From NCBI GenBank assembly GCA_933228765.1, contig CAKOGA010000009.1, positions 1,054,001 through 1,118,000 of the forward strand: a stretch of DNA of 64,000 nucleotides, given 5' to 3'. The notes under the pieces are model-generated. The model had not been told where the DNA came from. It did no database searches and saw nothing but the letters and a program-made list of their open reading frames with translations. Below are positions 1-10,237 of the stretch, piece after piece. This stretch comes from Miltochrista miniata. Its lineage: Eukaryota > Arthropoda > Insecta > Lepidoptera > Erebidae. A program made the translations under genes and the position numbers. How positions within the stretch are numbered: position 1 is the first letter of the stretch; each line of letters begins with the position of its first letter.

Positions 1-737
1 CACGTACGTACGCGCACTCCGTATATTACAAATTTCTCACAATAAATAATTTTAACATCAAAAAATCAACTAAAATACACTTGTTGAGTAAAAAAAAAAA
101 AATATGAAAATAAATAAAAAATCTGGCCCATGATTGCCGAACTGACATAATAATACTTGACATTGAATACAATAAAATATAATTTGGTAACATATCTAAG
201 AAGAATGTTTCTGACATAGTTATTAATTCTGTTTTCTTTCTGACATTGAATTTGTAAAATGTATTGACTAAGTATAAATAAATATAATTAGTATTTTATC
301 TCGACATTGTAATAGAAATAGACATTGAATAAAATAAATAAAGGTACCTAAACTGGTGAAAACAAAAATGAATGATTTTGACATGGTAACATTATTAATA
401 GAATTGGTAACACTTCCTAAATGATCTGTAGTCCCGTAGCGAAAAATTCTAAATCTATGGTCGCGTCCGAATGCGCCGAAGTCACTGACCTGTAATAATA
501 ATCGCTGGACTGGCTATTCCATACAAAATGACAGCTACTTTTTTGGGCCGATTCAAAGCGCCTCTGCCGAGTGCACTGAGAACTAAATTAGTTTGCAAAT
601 GGCCGTTGTTTGTTTATTTCAGAAGGAGTTTATGTGTGAAATTTCGAATATTTTTAAGTTATTACTGTGATTGGTATAAATTTGAAGTGTTTTGATGTAT
701 AAATTTAGTTCATAGTGTAATTAAGTAGATATTTAGC
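1..737. other. AT-rich non-coding DNA upstream of the THAP gene
   Basis: No coding region was recognised. The first 450 bases repeat short words such as TGACATTGAAT and TGGTAAC, giving a loosely reiterated look without a fixed period. Bases 468-590 are related, in reverse orientation, to 3620-3745 (see the inverted-repeat entries). The stretch just before 738 probably holds the promoter and 5' UTR of the THAP gene, but no clear TATA box was seen. Confidence 0.5.
468..590 (+). repeat. Left copy of a diverged inverted repeat flanking the THAP gene
   Basis: The reverse complement of this stretch aligns with 3620-3745. The best-conserved core is CCAGTCCAG followed by TATTACAGGTCAGTG, and both copies also share TAGTTC..AGTGCA at the other end with similar spacing. 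The middle is strongly diverged. The pair encloses about 3.2 kb containing the THAP exons, so it could be remnants of transposon ends or simply two copies of one dispersed repeat. Alignment was by eye. Confidence 0.35.
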
Positions 738-1692
738 ATGAGATCGTGTGTATATTGTAAAACAAGATACGGTATGGGCTGTGGCGTCTCTTTTCACAAG
801 TAAGTAAATCTAAGAATCTAATTCTTAAACAATTATTATAAAACCATAATTTAGGTTTTTTTTTACTATCATAAGCGAATACCCTTCGAGTTTCGGGGAT
901 TTAACGAATATTTTTATAACCTATAATGATTAATAAGGATGTCAAAATGTATATCGATAATTTTCTGTCCAATGCCAAAATTCGTAGTTTAAAAAACAAG
1001 AGGCATGGTAAAAGTTCTTTAATTATTTAATGAACTAAAATTATTAATAAACACTTAAAATTGTAGTTGATAATCGAAACAGTAACTAACTAGCGTGTGA
1101 AATATAACTTTCTAGCACTAACATTGAATTATAACATTTAGTGAGACTATTTTTTGTTAATAATTAAATTATTTACTCTTGTTCATAATATTTAAATGTT
1201 CCTTTTATTACAGGTTTCCCTCCGATTACAGTTTAAAACTGTGGCTAAAAAAAATGAAGCTTGTCAATTGGACTCCGAAAACATCAGATTATCTTTGTTC
1301 AAAACATTTTACTGATGACTGTTTATTAAAACATGGGTCACGGACTGCTTTAAAAAAGTGCAGTATACCTACAATATTTCTTGGTAGGTGTAAATTAGTT
1401 AGTGAATACTTCTTTGGTATTTAAGAAATATAATTGAATATAAATAACCAACACTCAATATTTTTCAGAAACTGATTCATCGTTGGTCACTGCAGAAACT
1501 GATTCATCTACATATGATGACCCATGCTCCCGTGATAGTCCAATCAACTTACCTAAATCTAATTCACCTGTAGTACATATGCAAGTCCAGTTACCAACTG
1601 ATGATTCTCAGCATAGCCAAATGAATCCAGAGGAAGCAGGTTTTTTTTTTATAATACCACAAAATTTCCAAACAAGTATACAGCCCGCCTGA
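738..1692 (+). CDS. THAP-domain zinc-finger protein, three-exon gene model
   Basis: Proposed exons are 738-799, 1214-1383 and 1469-1692. The junctions fit the splice rules (GTAAGT donor at 800, TTACAG before 1214, GTAGGT donor at 1384, TTTCAG before 1469) and keep one frame. The joined N-terminus has the THAP pattern: Cys-x2-Cys at the start, a Trp in LKLWLKKMK, then Cys-x2-His in CSKHF about 45 residues later, and a closing PTIF. THAP domains bind DNA through one zinc and occur in cell regulators and P-element transposases. The third exon is acidic, Ser/Thr-rich and low in complexity, and ends at a TGA at 1690-1692; it could instead splice at GCAG/GTTTT near 1640 to exons not recognised. No transposase catalytic domain was found downstream, so the gene may be truncated or a small THAP protein. 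Confidence 0.6.
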
Positions 1693-3099
1693 TAGTAAAC
1701 AGTTACCATGACCATAGTCATTTGTAACAAGAGTCAACACTAGGTAGTAGTTTCCAAGTTGAATGGCCTATTCATGCCAAGTCAACAATGCTCTACGACT
1801 ATTGGGTTATTTGAAGTATTCTTTCTCTATAGCAGTGATGCTTTCTGCTGCACTAAGGCCCACTTGCACAGATCTGATTTAACGTGTTTAACCTAGAGTT
1901 AACTGCTAACCCCAAGTTCAATCAATAATTTGTCTTGCATCAACAAGGCGCCAAAAACGAATTATTACACTGATCGTTCTGAATAACACACAAACATAAA
2001 TCAAATTAAGGTACAGTCAAGGGCAAAAATATGGATACACGTACAGTTTATATAATTTGGTATTCATCTACACAGGCAATAATTTGAAAAAGGTCATCTC
2101 GTTTTGTGTAAAATTTTAGTTTTTTTAAGCAGTACATGCTTAGTTAATCAATTTGGTTTCGGTACAGCATTCAGATTTCTGGGTGTGCATTCAGTTAATT
2201 GGTGGAGTTACCTAGTGTGCAGAAAAAATATATAGATGTACCTACATTTAAAAATATCCCAATTTAAATTTGTATCGAAAACGCTCCAAACTGTCATGGT
2301 GCCTCGTGTGACGTCACTTGTTGCCAAATAAAACAAAAAGAAAATGTGTATTATTTTTTTATGAGTCCTTTCAATGATTTGTTTTGTGATTTAGATTTTT
2401 AAAAAGTTTTAGTACTAAAAAGAAACGTTTAGGAGTGAACTTTCACTGTTGAAATCTGTTGTATTTTATGAAAACGTGTAAGAATCTAAGCAATTACACA
2501 AGATGACACGACTTGTGACATAAGATGTCAAGACTCAAGACTGCCTGAGTGCGTCAAACGTCAAAGTAGCAAACTGTTACGTCACACTTTCTGATAGAGG
2601 TATTTGATGTGACGTGACGTTATGCCTATTTATTCCAAACTTATTTTCTAAAAATAATAGTACCTAATCCTTAATTTGTGTACCAATTTATATTACTTTT
2701 TGTTATTTATATATTGGACATAGTCGTTAGAAACACACATCAATCAGATTTATTCTTAGTGGACACAAGCCTATTTTAAGAGAATCTACTTTGTTTTTCA
2801 ATCTTTTTAAAATATGTGATACAGATAATTTCCTTTTAAAAATTATACAGATGTGCATTTAAAAATATACCGTAATAAATGTGTGATTTCTTATTTTTTT
2901 TAAATACCTACCCTCCTCTGTACTTACCTACTGCAAACAAACAAAACTACAATAAATCCTAATCCTAATTAACCTGTCACTTAACAAAATTCCTCTCTGG
3001 GCACGGCTGCTTCGGGAAGTAAATGGGAAATAGTTGCCATTGAGGCGGAATAGCAAGTTGGCATTGGCTGCTTCGGGGAGCACGCTCGCACGGCTCACG
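1693..3099. other. Non-coding DNA with no recognised gene
   Basis: AT-rich throughout, with frequent stops in all frames. Several short CGTCA/TGACG words cluster at 2300-2640, which may be chance or CRE-like sites. A GC-richer patch at 2990-3095 repeats GGCTGCTTCGGG(A/G)AG twice and leads into the MITE. Nothing else could be supported. Confidence 0.5.
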
Positions 3100-3303
3100 T
3101 TAAGCGAGGCGTCCACCAGGCGGACCGGGCCGCAGCGCAGAGCAAAAATTCGCGTGCCGTACGTTTCATATGAAATTGTGTAGCATCTGCCTTTACTAGA
3201 GGCGGGCCGCAACGAAACGCAGTTTCATTAAAAACGTATGGCATGCGGATTTTTGCGTTGCGGCCCGGCCCGGCCCATCCGCCTATTGGACGCCTAGCTT
3301 TAA
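3100..3303. mobile_element. TTAA-flanked palindromic MITE
   Basis: About 204 bp bounded on both sides by TTAA. The two halves form an imperfect inverted repeat: the start (TTAAGCGAGGCGTCC, then an AGGCGGA..GGGCCG stretch) matches the reverse complement of the end (TTAAAGCTAGGCGTCC on the other strand). Arms are roughly 65-75 bp around a short centre. There is no coding capacity. A TTAA target and compact hairpin shape are typical of non-autonomous piggyBac-like or related MITEs; the family is inferred only. Its GC content is far above the flanks. Confidence 0.6.
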
Positions 3304-4154
3304 GTTCTAACTTGACCCAATTATGATTAAAGACAACCAATGACTGTGTGGGCTGTGTCCGGTGTCATTTTTCAGCCGATTTACAATAGTAACACTACTT
3401 TGGCAACATACCTGCGACCACTGTTTAAGCAAACACTTTTTTTTATATTAAGCTCGCCAAACTGAATTCGCGAGCCTGATGGTTAGCCTACTTAGGTACT
3501 TTAAAGTAGTCATTCATATTATGTAAACATCATTGGTACAAAAATAAAATTAACATTGTAGTCGATATCTGGTAAAGTTTTTATCGACACCAAGACAGGT
3601 GTTGTACATCACTAGTATTAGTTCCAAGTGCATTCGCTAGCTGCCGTCAGCGCCAAATGGCGATTTTCAATTAGGCACACTTTTATGAAACCGATCACCA
3701 GTCCAGATACTATTACAGGTCAGTGGCCGAAGTGCTTAGTGACATATATGTAGATAGATAGTTATACAATTATTAACAAGATAAGAATACAGACGTTTCG
3801 TTCTCTCTTGTCGCCATGTTGTTTACTGTGAGTGAGCATCGATTAAACTGTAAACACAACATCATGAAACAATGTCCATCTCTAAAAGCAGTTTATTAAA
3901 CTAAAACAACAAAGTTGAGTCGAGAATATAACAATAATGCCTGTTCCTGCTATAAATGTGTTGTGCAGTGATCCTAAGTTGTCATCATTAGCATTTGTGA
4001 TATCCTGCAAAGTGTGGTTATGATGTGCAAACCGCATAATACTGCTCGCCGTACTTCATCAACATAATTGTGTGATAGAATGGAAGACAATTTTCCATTG
4101 TTTGACCGTCGTAGCATGCCCCCAGTGCATAACCCATTGGTAAGTTACCATAGA
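3304..4154. other. Non-coding DNA, including the right copy of the diverged inverted repeat and the likely 3' UTR of the next element
   Basis: The segment 3620-3745 is the partner of 468-590. Bases from roughly 3900 to 4154 may be 3' UTR of the minus-strand non-LTR element that ends its ORF2 at 4155, but no poly-A or microsatellite tail marking its end was seen. No ORF of interest. Confidence 0.4.
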
Positions 4155-7034
4155 TTATACCCAAGCACATGCTTTCTGATTGTACAGTAGGTGTGATTTG
4201 TATTTGGTTCTAAATGTGTTGACTGATTTCAGCGCACGTATTGGCGGCGGCAGATCATTCCAAATACGACTAGAAGAATATTTAAAACTGCTTTGAAATC
4301 CTGCTGTTCGGTGCCAAGGCGTTAACATTAGGTGAGTTGAAGCCCTAGTCGCATACTTGTTAACGTACCTCGACCACGCCAGCCTGTCGTACAGATACTG
4401 AGGTCTGTGACTCAATACAACTCCAAACAGCAAGGTGGCGAGATGCAACTCTCTACGCTCTTTCATCTTAAGCATGTTGCCATTGCAGAGAAAAGGCGTC
4501 ACATGTGCACGCGGTGGTATGTTGTAGCAAAACCTAGCACAGGCATTCTGCACACGCTGTATGAGTCGCTCAGTTCTCTTTAAAAGGCAGTTTCCAAACA
4601 CTGTGTCAGCATAATTGAGCTTACAAAGAATTAGTGATTCACATAATAGAATTCTTATGCTGACATTAATGTAAGGACGAATTCTATATAACAACTTCAA
4701 TCTGTAGAAACAGCTCTGCACAGCTTGTCCAACATGCTTCTCAAACCTCAGCTGCTCATCCATAACTAATCCAAGGTTCCGGGCTTCACTCACCCTTTCA
4801 ATTGAGGAGCTGTTTATTCTTAAGTCAGGTTGTAATTGACATATTTTTTCTATTGTGTTTTGTGTACCCATAACAATAAATTTGGACTTTTCCGGGTTTA
4901 AGATTAATGAGTTTCTTTGTGCCCAGTCTGCAACATTGCTCAAGTCCTCATTTATTTTGCTTTCTGCTTCCAGACACTCAGAAGGAGGAAAAGACAGGTA
5001 CAGCTGAAGGTCATCTGCATAGAGATGAAACTTGCAGTTACTTATTGTATTGGTGATATCGGCGCTGTACAAGATGAACAACAAAGGTCCAAGGATCGAG
5101 CCCTGTGGGACTCCCCGGGTCACAGGACGATGTGATGAATCATAGATGTAACCAGATTTATGATCTTTAATTTGTACAAACTGTAATCTGTTACTCAGGT
5201 AGCTATGAAACCATTTTACCACCCCCATGTCACATCCATAATAGGTAAGTTTGGACAACAGCAGTGAAATATTGATTTCATCGAAAGCGCGGGAGAAATC
5301 AAGCAAAGTGAGCACTGTACCCATACCCTGGTCTCTAGCTTGCAGCACATCATCCACCACAGCTAATAGCGCTGTTGTCGTACTGTGTCCCCTCCTAAAG
5401 CCTGACTGCATAGCTGGTAAAATGTTCGAGTTTTCCAGATAGTTAGTGAGCTGATTACTAACAACTCTCTCCAATACTTTAGACAGACATGGCAATAGAC
5501 TAATGGGCCTTAGGTCTTTCGGGCTCAAGGGACATGGCTGTTTTGGAATAGGTCGTACCTTGGCAGTTTTCCACATGCTGGGAAAGGTTGATGTTGTGAT
5601 GGATGTGTTTATAATATGTGTTATAACACTCAAGGTTTGAGGGAGAGTCATCAGCAACATGTCCAATGAGATCTCATCAGCGCCCATTGCATTTGATTTG
5701 AGCCTTCTGATAATTTTATCAATATCATCCTCCTCCACTGGCTTCAACTGAAAACTGCAGTGGCTGTATCTGTTGAACTCAAAATAAGTAAGATCTGATA
5801 TGGACACCTTATCACTACCAGGTATGTTCAAAAAATGCTGGTTCAGATTATCAGGGTTCCCACAAAAGTCGAGCAACTCGCAATTTTTATTATTTGACAG
5901 TAAAGTTGACTTGAGCTGGCTCCATAACCTCCTTGGCTGCTGCAAATTATTATTTATATGATATTTAAAATACGCTCGCTTTTCGTTTTCTATGGCAGTT
6001 CTCACAGTGTACTTGAGGTCACGATATGAGTTCTTGTGTACTTCTAAGTTAGTTGCCTTTGCTTTACGATAATATTTGTCTCTTATGTGCATCATATCCT
6101 TAATTGTACTTGTAATCCAGGGGTAGGTATTCTCTTTTAGCAAAATTCTTTTTATGGGTGCATGTAAATCAAATAAGGAGTTAATATATGAATTAAGTGC
6201 AGCAACCTTGGAGTCAATGTCAGTCAAATTCATGATAGAGTTCCAGTCAATGCCACTAATGTCCTCCTCAAACTTGTCCTTCAATATATCCTGTAACGGC
6301 CTATATATAATCCACTGAGGGATAGGCTTTTCGACTCTGATGTCAATCTCCGCCGAAATCAAGGCATGTCGACCAAGTTCAGGGGTGTGCAAAACCGATA
6401 CATTGAACGCTCGAGCATCTGTACAGATTAAATCAATCAGTGTCTCAGTATCATCATCCTTAAAGTGAGTAGGTTCTGTCACTAAATTATTCAAACTCAT
6501 ACTTACTAAGAATTCCCGAAGCAGTCTCGTTTTGCCGTCATCCCCTTTCAGAAGATCTACATTAAAATCTCCAAGTAGAACTACCTTGTCGACTCCAGAG
6601 AAGGAAGAGATAGAATCAGTCACAGCATCTAAGAATGTAACAACATTAAGTCGAGGTGGCCTGTATGCTGTGCCAATTATGATAGACTGTGAGTTCTTGT
6701 TGAGTCTCAGCCACATCTGTTCGACATTCGGAGTCACTGGGTGTGGTTCGTTTCGCACGCTAATTCCACGACGGATATAGAAGCCGACTCCCCCACCACG
6801 GCCCTCGCATATGTAAGTCGGGCGCGGAGTATGGCGCAATCTGTAGCCCGGCACAACCGGCGCCTTATAATCATCGCCCTCCTTGATCCACGTTTCATTT
6901 ATTGCCATGATATCCACGGCGTGCCTCCCCATAGCAACAATGAACTCATCTTGTCCTGTGCCCAATGACCCTGCATTAAATAGCCCTATTTTTAAACGTT
7001 TTTCTTTCCTATTAACCATTATTATATGTTTCAT
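4155..7034 (-). CDS. Element A ORF2: endonuclease-reverse transcriptase (959 aa)
   Basis: The N-terminal 230 residues form an EEP (exonuclease-endonuclease-phosphatase) domain that nicks target DNA: N20 in LFNAGS, E47 in INETWI, D156 and N158 in GDFNVD, D201 in LIDLICTD and H223 near GRHAL, where many relatives have SDH. The reverse transcriptase follows, with LRPISLLPCLSKVLERV, the motif-A aspartate in LLDFSRAFDE, GVPQGSILGPLLF, and catalytic YADD at residues 672-675 (bases 5010-5021). About 280 further residues end in the RIWNDLPPPIRALKSVNTF block usual at the C-terminus of Jockey/CR1-type proteins. No stop or frameshift was seen. Two ATGs lie close together (residues 1 and 6) and either may be used. 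Exact clade needs a tree. Confidence 0.9.
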   Translation of the reverse strand: MKHIIMVNRKEKRLKIGLFNAGSLGTGQDEFIVAMGRHAVDIMAINETWIKEGDDYKAPVVPGYRLRHTPRPTYICEGRGGGVGFYIRRGISVRNEPHPVTPNVEQMWLRLNKNSQSIIIGTAYRPPRLNVVTFLDAVTDSISSFSGVDKVVLLGDFNVDLLKGDDGKTRLLREFLVSMSLNNLVTEPTHFKDDDTETLIDLICTDARAFNVSVLHTPELGRHALISAEIDIRVEKPIPQWIIYRPLQDILKDKFEEDISGIDWNSIMNLTDIDSKVAALNSYINSLFDLHAPIKRILLKENTYPWITSTIKDMMHIRDKYYRKAKATNLEVHKNSYRDLKYTVRTAIENEKRAYFKYHINNNLQQPRRLWSQLKSTLLSNNKNCELLDFCGNPDNLNQHFLNIPGSDKVSISDLTYFEFNRYSHCSFQLKPVEEDDIDKIIRRLKSNAMGADEISLDMLLMTLPQTLSVITHIINTSITTSTFPSMWKTAKVRPIPKQPCPLSPKDLRPISLLPCLSKVLERVVSNQLTNYLENSNILPAMQSGFRRGHSTTTALLAVVDDVLQARDQGMGTVLTLLDFSRAFDEINISLLLSKLTYYGCDMGVVKWFHSYLSNRLQFVQIKDHKSGYIYDSSHRPVTRGVPQGSILGPLLFILYSADITNTISNCKFHLYADDLQLYLSFPPSECLEAESKINEDLSNVADWAQRNSLILNPEKSKFIVMGTQNTIEKICQLQPDLRINSSSIERVSEARNLGLVMDEQLRFEKHVGQAVQSCFYRLKLLYRIRPYINVSIRILLCESLILCKLNYADTVFGNCLLKRTERLIQRVQNACARFCYNIPPRAHVTPFLCNGNMLKMKERRELHLATLLFGVVLSHRPQYLYDRLAWSRYVNKYATRASTHLMLTPWHRTAGFQSSFKYSSSRIWNDLPPPIRALKSVNTFRTKYKSHLLYNQKACAWV

Positions 7035-7471
7035 TGCATACAGTGTACCTGTGCCTGTATTTTAAAGTGAATCCAACTGTACAGACATTCAACACAAACA
7101 CAAGGTATCTCTGAAATACACTATCATTAATTAAAGTAAAAAGTACAAAAATATACATAGTAATAGTAAGGTAAATTTGTAAATAAAGATATATCTTAAT
7201 GAATAATATAATTAGAATCGGCAAATCATAATATACGCATAATATGCTTTTTATATGCAAGGTTATCATACTTTTATAGGTAGACCTCACAAAGTATTGA
7301 CAATTTACTAGTGATCTTATGTCCCCAAGGTAATTATTTTTAAAAAAGTACTTAATCAAAACTCGTAACCCACAACAATGCACACAACCACCAACAATCT
7401 CACCAGACCCACACAGTACGAACTGTGCATATACAGTATTACGGTCTGTTTTGTTTGCAGCTCCCGCACTT
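7035..7471 (-). other. Spacer between ORF1 and ORF2 of element A
   Basis: AT-rich, 437 bp, with no protein-like frame of its own. An open frame of 170 codons crosses it but shows only low-complexity hydrophobic translation and is probably chance. Long ORF1-ORF2 spacers imply internal initiation or reinitiation for ORF2, or degeneration of the spacer. Confidence 0.5.
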
Positions 7472-8485
7472 CTAAATTGGACCCTCCTCAAGTGCATCAG
7501 GGCCAAAAACACGCAGCAAGTCATCCCCCGACCTTATGCCGTAGGACTGCTTACCTTCGGCCTGCCTCACCATAACTCTGCCACGCTGGATCCAGACAAA
7601 TCTCCACCCGAGGCGGCTCGCCGTCTGACGCACCTGATGATATATTTTTTTATTATTCCTGTTCAGTCGTTCGTTGACAAAGAAGCGGCGCGGAGGCGCG
7701 CTGAGGCCGAGGTCGGCGGTGGTGGCGCCGCGCCGCACGCGCGCGCCGCGCAGCAGCTCGTCGCGCAGTTGGCGCCGCGCCAGGCGCACCACCAGGCGGC
7801 GCGGGCGGCCCGCCTCGCGCTCCCCGCTCGCCTCGCCAGCTGAACTCTGTTTGCGTGGTGGGCCTACCCTTTCGGCGAACACTATATCTCGCATTTCCAT
7901 CGGGACTCCAAGTTTTTTTGCGACTAACTCGATGATATGTGCCGCGTTCTCCCCGCTTTCCTCTGGGATGTTGGCTATCTCGAGGTCCGAAGATAACAAC
8001 TCCTGATCACGGTCGTTGAGCTCGGCCTTCAGCAACGACACGGTTCTCTCTAGGTGTGCCGTGCTCGCCTGCTTGTCCTCGAGCTCTTTGACCCTGACCT
8101 GCAGGCCGTCGACGCGGGCCTCGCAGTCCGCCATATTTCGGCGAAGATCGCCCACCTCCCGTCGCAGATCCCTGAGCTCCCTGGTCACTTCGTCCCTCAT
8201 ATCACGAAGCTCCGCCCTGAGCATCCTCATCTCCTCTGCTATACTTAAGCTAGCCTCTTCACTCGCCATGTGTGACCGCTGACGATAATCTCGCTGTAGC
8301 GTTTTCGGCGCACCCCCAGAGCTATGTATATCATGCTGCTGACCAACAACGTTCATTTCATTACGGGGAGTCTTGTCCCTGTTCCCGGGTGGCTTTTCTG
8401 AACAACATTTGCAACTGCCCCTGACAACGCCATCTATACCTCCTTTGGCAGACAAAAATCTCCCGCAGTTGGTGCACTTTGCCAT
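7472..8485 (-). CDS. Element A ORF1: coiled-coil RNA-binding protein (337 aa)
   Basis: It opens with a cysteine cluster (C4, C7, C25, C27, C28 in MAKCTNCGRF and GSCKCCSE), a possible zinc-binding module. A long heptad-patterned coiled coil runs from about residue 75 to 165, rich in Glu, Arg and Leu (LRAELRDMRDEVTRELRDL). The C-terminal half (SSDLEIANIPEE, then RRLVVRLARRQLRDELL, FVNERLNRNNKKIYHQVR) has the look of the RRM plus C-terminal domain of ORF1 proteins that coat retrotransposon RNA as a trimer. A GC-rich segment (7680-7830) encodes an Ala/Arg-rich linker and contrasts in composition with the rest. The assignment comes from pattern and position. Confidence 0.75.
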   Translation of the reverse strand: MAKCTNCGRFLSAKGGIDGVVRGSCKCCSEKPPGNRDKTPRNEMNVVGQQHDIHSSGGAPKTLQRDYRQRSHMASEEASLSIAEEMRMLRAELRDMRDEVTRELRDLRREVGDLRRNMADCEARVDGLQVRVKELEDKQASTAHLERTVSLLKAELNDRDQELLSSDLEIANIPEESGENAAHIIELVAKKLGVPMEMRDIVFAERVGPPRKQSSAGEASGEREAGRPRRLVVRLARRQLRDELLRGARVRRGATTADLGLSAPPRRFFVNERLNRNNKKIYHQVRQTASRLGWRFVWIQRGRVMVRQAEGKQSYGIRSGDDLLRVFGPDALEEGPI

Positions 8486-8990
8486 CCTATTAGTTGTGTA
8501 TGTAGTGTAAGTATATTTGCAGAGATAGCACTAGTAAACTGCTACGGAACTATTGGTGTACTATGTAGTCTTAGAAAATAGTTGTTCAACTAGGTCCCAC
8601 AGATGGCGCTGTTATAAGAAAAAGCTTAAGGCAGTATTTGCGAAGGCTCTATTCACAATTTGGGACCACTTATAACACCAATCAACTCCAAGAATACTGC
8701 CCTTTCTATCTATTGTAAATAATAAACGTTCCAATTTTTGTGCACTATTGTTGTTTTATTTATCCCAAACTAGGGTAGTTTATTCACTCATCACTCGACG
8801 ACAAAGTTTACTTTAATCATTTATTTACAAGTAACTAATTGATATCACTGGATAACATAATGAGAGTATTGTCACATAACAGTCAACCACTGGGTAAGTA
8901 TATTCACACGTAACACGCGATTTTAATATTTTAAAATTCAAATAATCCGCGGAGGTGCTCTGTTATACTCAACGTCCGTGACGTCACCTC
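8486..8990. other. Non-coding DNA between element A and the R1-clade array
   Basis: Probably includes the 5' UTR of element A next to 8485. No gene was recognised. Similarity to the R1-clade element begins abruptly at 8991. Confidence 0.4.
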
Positions 8991-10205
8991 CAGTACCTCG
9001 GCGTACCCCACGCCCTTCGCCTTGCCTTCTGTCGTCACCGTAATGACGACGGCAGTGGAGCGAGGAGCGCGGAGCCTCTTCGGCGCCTTCGCCGCGGCGG
9101 CCTTTGCCGCTTTTGCGGCGACCTTTGCCGCCTTCTTGGCGGCCTTCGCCGCCTTTTTGGCGGCCTTAGCCGCCTTCTTCTTTGCTCCTGCCACCTCCCA
9201 GATCCCCTCTCTAGAGGGAGTCTGGGGTGCGGCGGTAGCGCTGGCTGTGCTGGTGGAGGCGGGGTTGCCACCTCCACCAGGTGCCGTCTTCTTGGGGGCG
9301 GAGGCCTTCCGCTGGAGACCGGGAGCCCCACTGGGTGCAGCCGTCGTCGCGTACGACGTGACGGCGGGTGCCGCCAGCGGCGGGCGGTATGCCCGGTCCT
9401 CGAGGACGCCGAGGCGGCGCTCGATGGTCTCCAGCAGTTGGACCGTCGTCGGGGTCGCCTTAGGTGCACGGGGAGCGGGGGTTTTAACACCCCGAGCCTC
9501 CCCGGCCCCCTGGACGAGCTGCGTAAGCTTGCCGATTTCCTTCCGCATCAGCTCTTGCTGCTTGCGGGAGTCGGCAAGCTCCTTCTCCAGGCTCGCAACC
9601 CGAGCCCGGAGCTTCCCCTCCTCGCTGGAGACGCTCCTCTCAAGGAGCTCCTCCAGCGCCTTCGTCGCCCCTGTGACGGCTTCCGTCACAACCTTCTTTT
9701 TGCCCGCAACATTCTTGGCGCCCTTTACGGCGCCAGTTATGCGGGCAAAAGCCGCCAATATTTCCTTCGCCGCCGGCACCTCCGTGACCCTCCCGCTTGG
9801 CAGCAGGGGTACAATAGCCGGCGGCTCTGCCACCCTCCCTCTCGCTTTCCGACCTCTACCCGCGGTGGTAGCAGCTACCTTCCTAGGAAGGCTACCTTCC
9901 TCCTCGCTGCTGGAAGATTCGGACCCAGGCCGACGGAACAGGCTTTTGCCTGGTCCGCTTGACCTAGGTCGCTTCCGCCTCGCTTCTTCGGCATGGAGAC
10001 CGAGGGTATCCTCGGTCTCGGTACCCATATCAACTGCCGACTCCATCTCGGAGCCGGCACGGGTTGACGCGACCTCCGCGTCACTGGGGGTGGTTTTGAG
10101 GCACACCCCTGGGCCTGAACTATGGTGACCCCTCCCATATACCACCTGGGATGAACCCTGGCGGGGGTCGACATGCCGAGACATGCCAAGCGATTCCCCG
10201 GACAC
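8991..10205 (-). pseudogene. R1-clade ORF1 fragment, copy 1
   Basis: It encodes about the first 400 residues of the gag-like ORF1, almost identical to copy 2, including the Lys/Ala-rich tract. It then runs into about 20 unrelated codons before a stop at 8931. The RNA-binding domain and all three zinc knuckles are lost. Five codons present in the other copies (ADLYR region) are absent near 9850. This deletion removes one arm of a perfect 11-bp inverted repeat that the other copies have at that place. The upstream frame begins with GTG; the first ATG is seven codons further in. Confidence 0.8.
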
Positions 10206-10237
10206 TGTCTGGGTGCGCTCCTGGGTAGTTACATTCG
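8991..10237 (-). mobile_element. R1-clade element, copy 1 (5' part only)
   Basis: The 5' junction at 10237/10238 is the same as in copies 2, 3 and 5, abutting GAGAAACGCTCCC of the 723-bp repeat. The element is cut off at 8991 within ORF1, so the 3' part (rest of ORF1, ORF2, 3' UTR) is missing. Loss of the 3' end is unusual for non-LTR insertions, which are normally truncated at the 5' end, so this is better explained by later deletion or recombination at the left edge of the array. Confidence 0.85.

Larger units (their letters stand above)
4155..8485 (-). mobile_element. Two-ORF non-LTR retrotransposon (element A), Jockey/CR1 group
   Basis: The element reads right to left: ORF1 (8485-7472), a 437-bp spacer, then ORF2 (7034-4155). 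Both frames are uninterrupted, so this is one of the better preserved elements in the window. The combination of an ORF1 with a coiled coil and an ORF2 with apurinic-like endonuclease followed by reverse transcriptase is that of the Jockey/CR1 superfamily. True 5' and 3' ends and a target-site duplication could not be fixed by eye. Bases 8486-8760 may include its 5' UTR. Confidence 0.8.

Noticed and set aside
2928..3340. Minus-strand ORFs over the MITE
   Set aside because: They are open only because of the GC-rich palindrome; no protein similarity was recognised.
7012..7524. 170-codon minus-strand frame between ORF1 and ORF2 of element A
   Set aside because: It overlaps both real ORFs and has an AT-driven hydrophobic translation without motifs.
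9022..10128. Long plus-strand ORFs opposite R1-clade ORF1 (also at 14060-15154, 41345-42409, 51375-52076)
   Set aside because: They are the antisense of the GC-rich, Lys/Ala-coding ORF1; the translation is low-complexity Ala/Phe and tracks the true frame.
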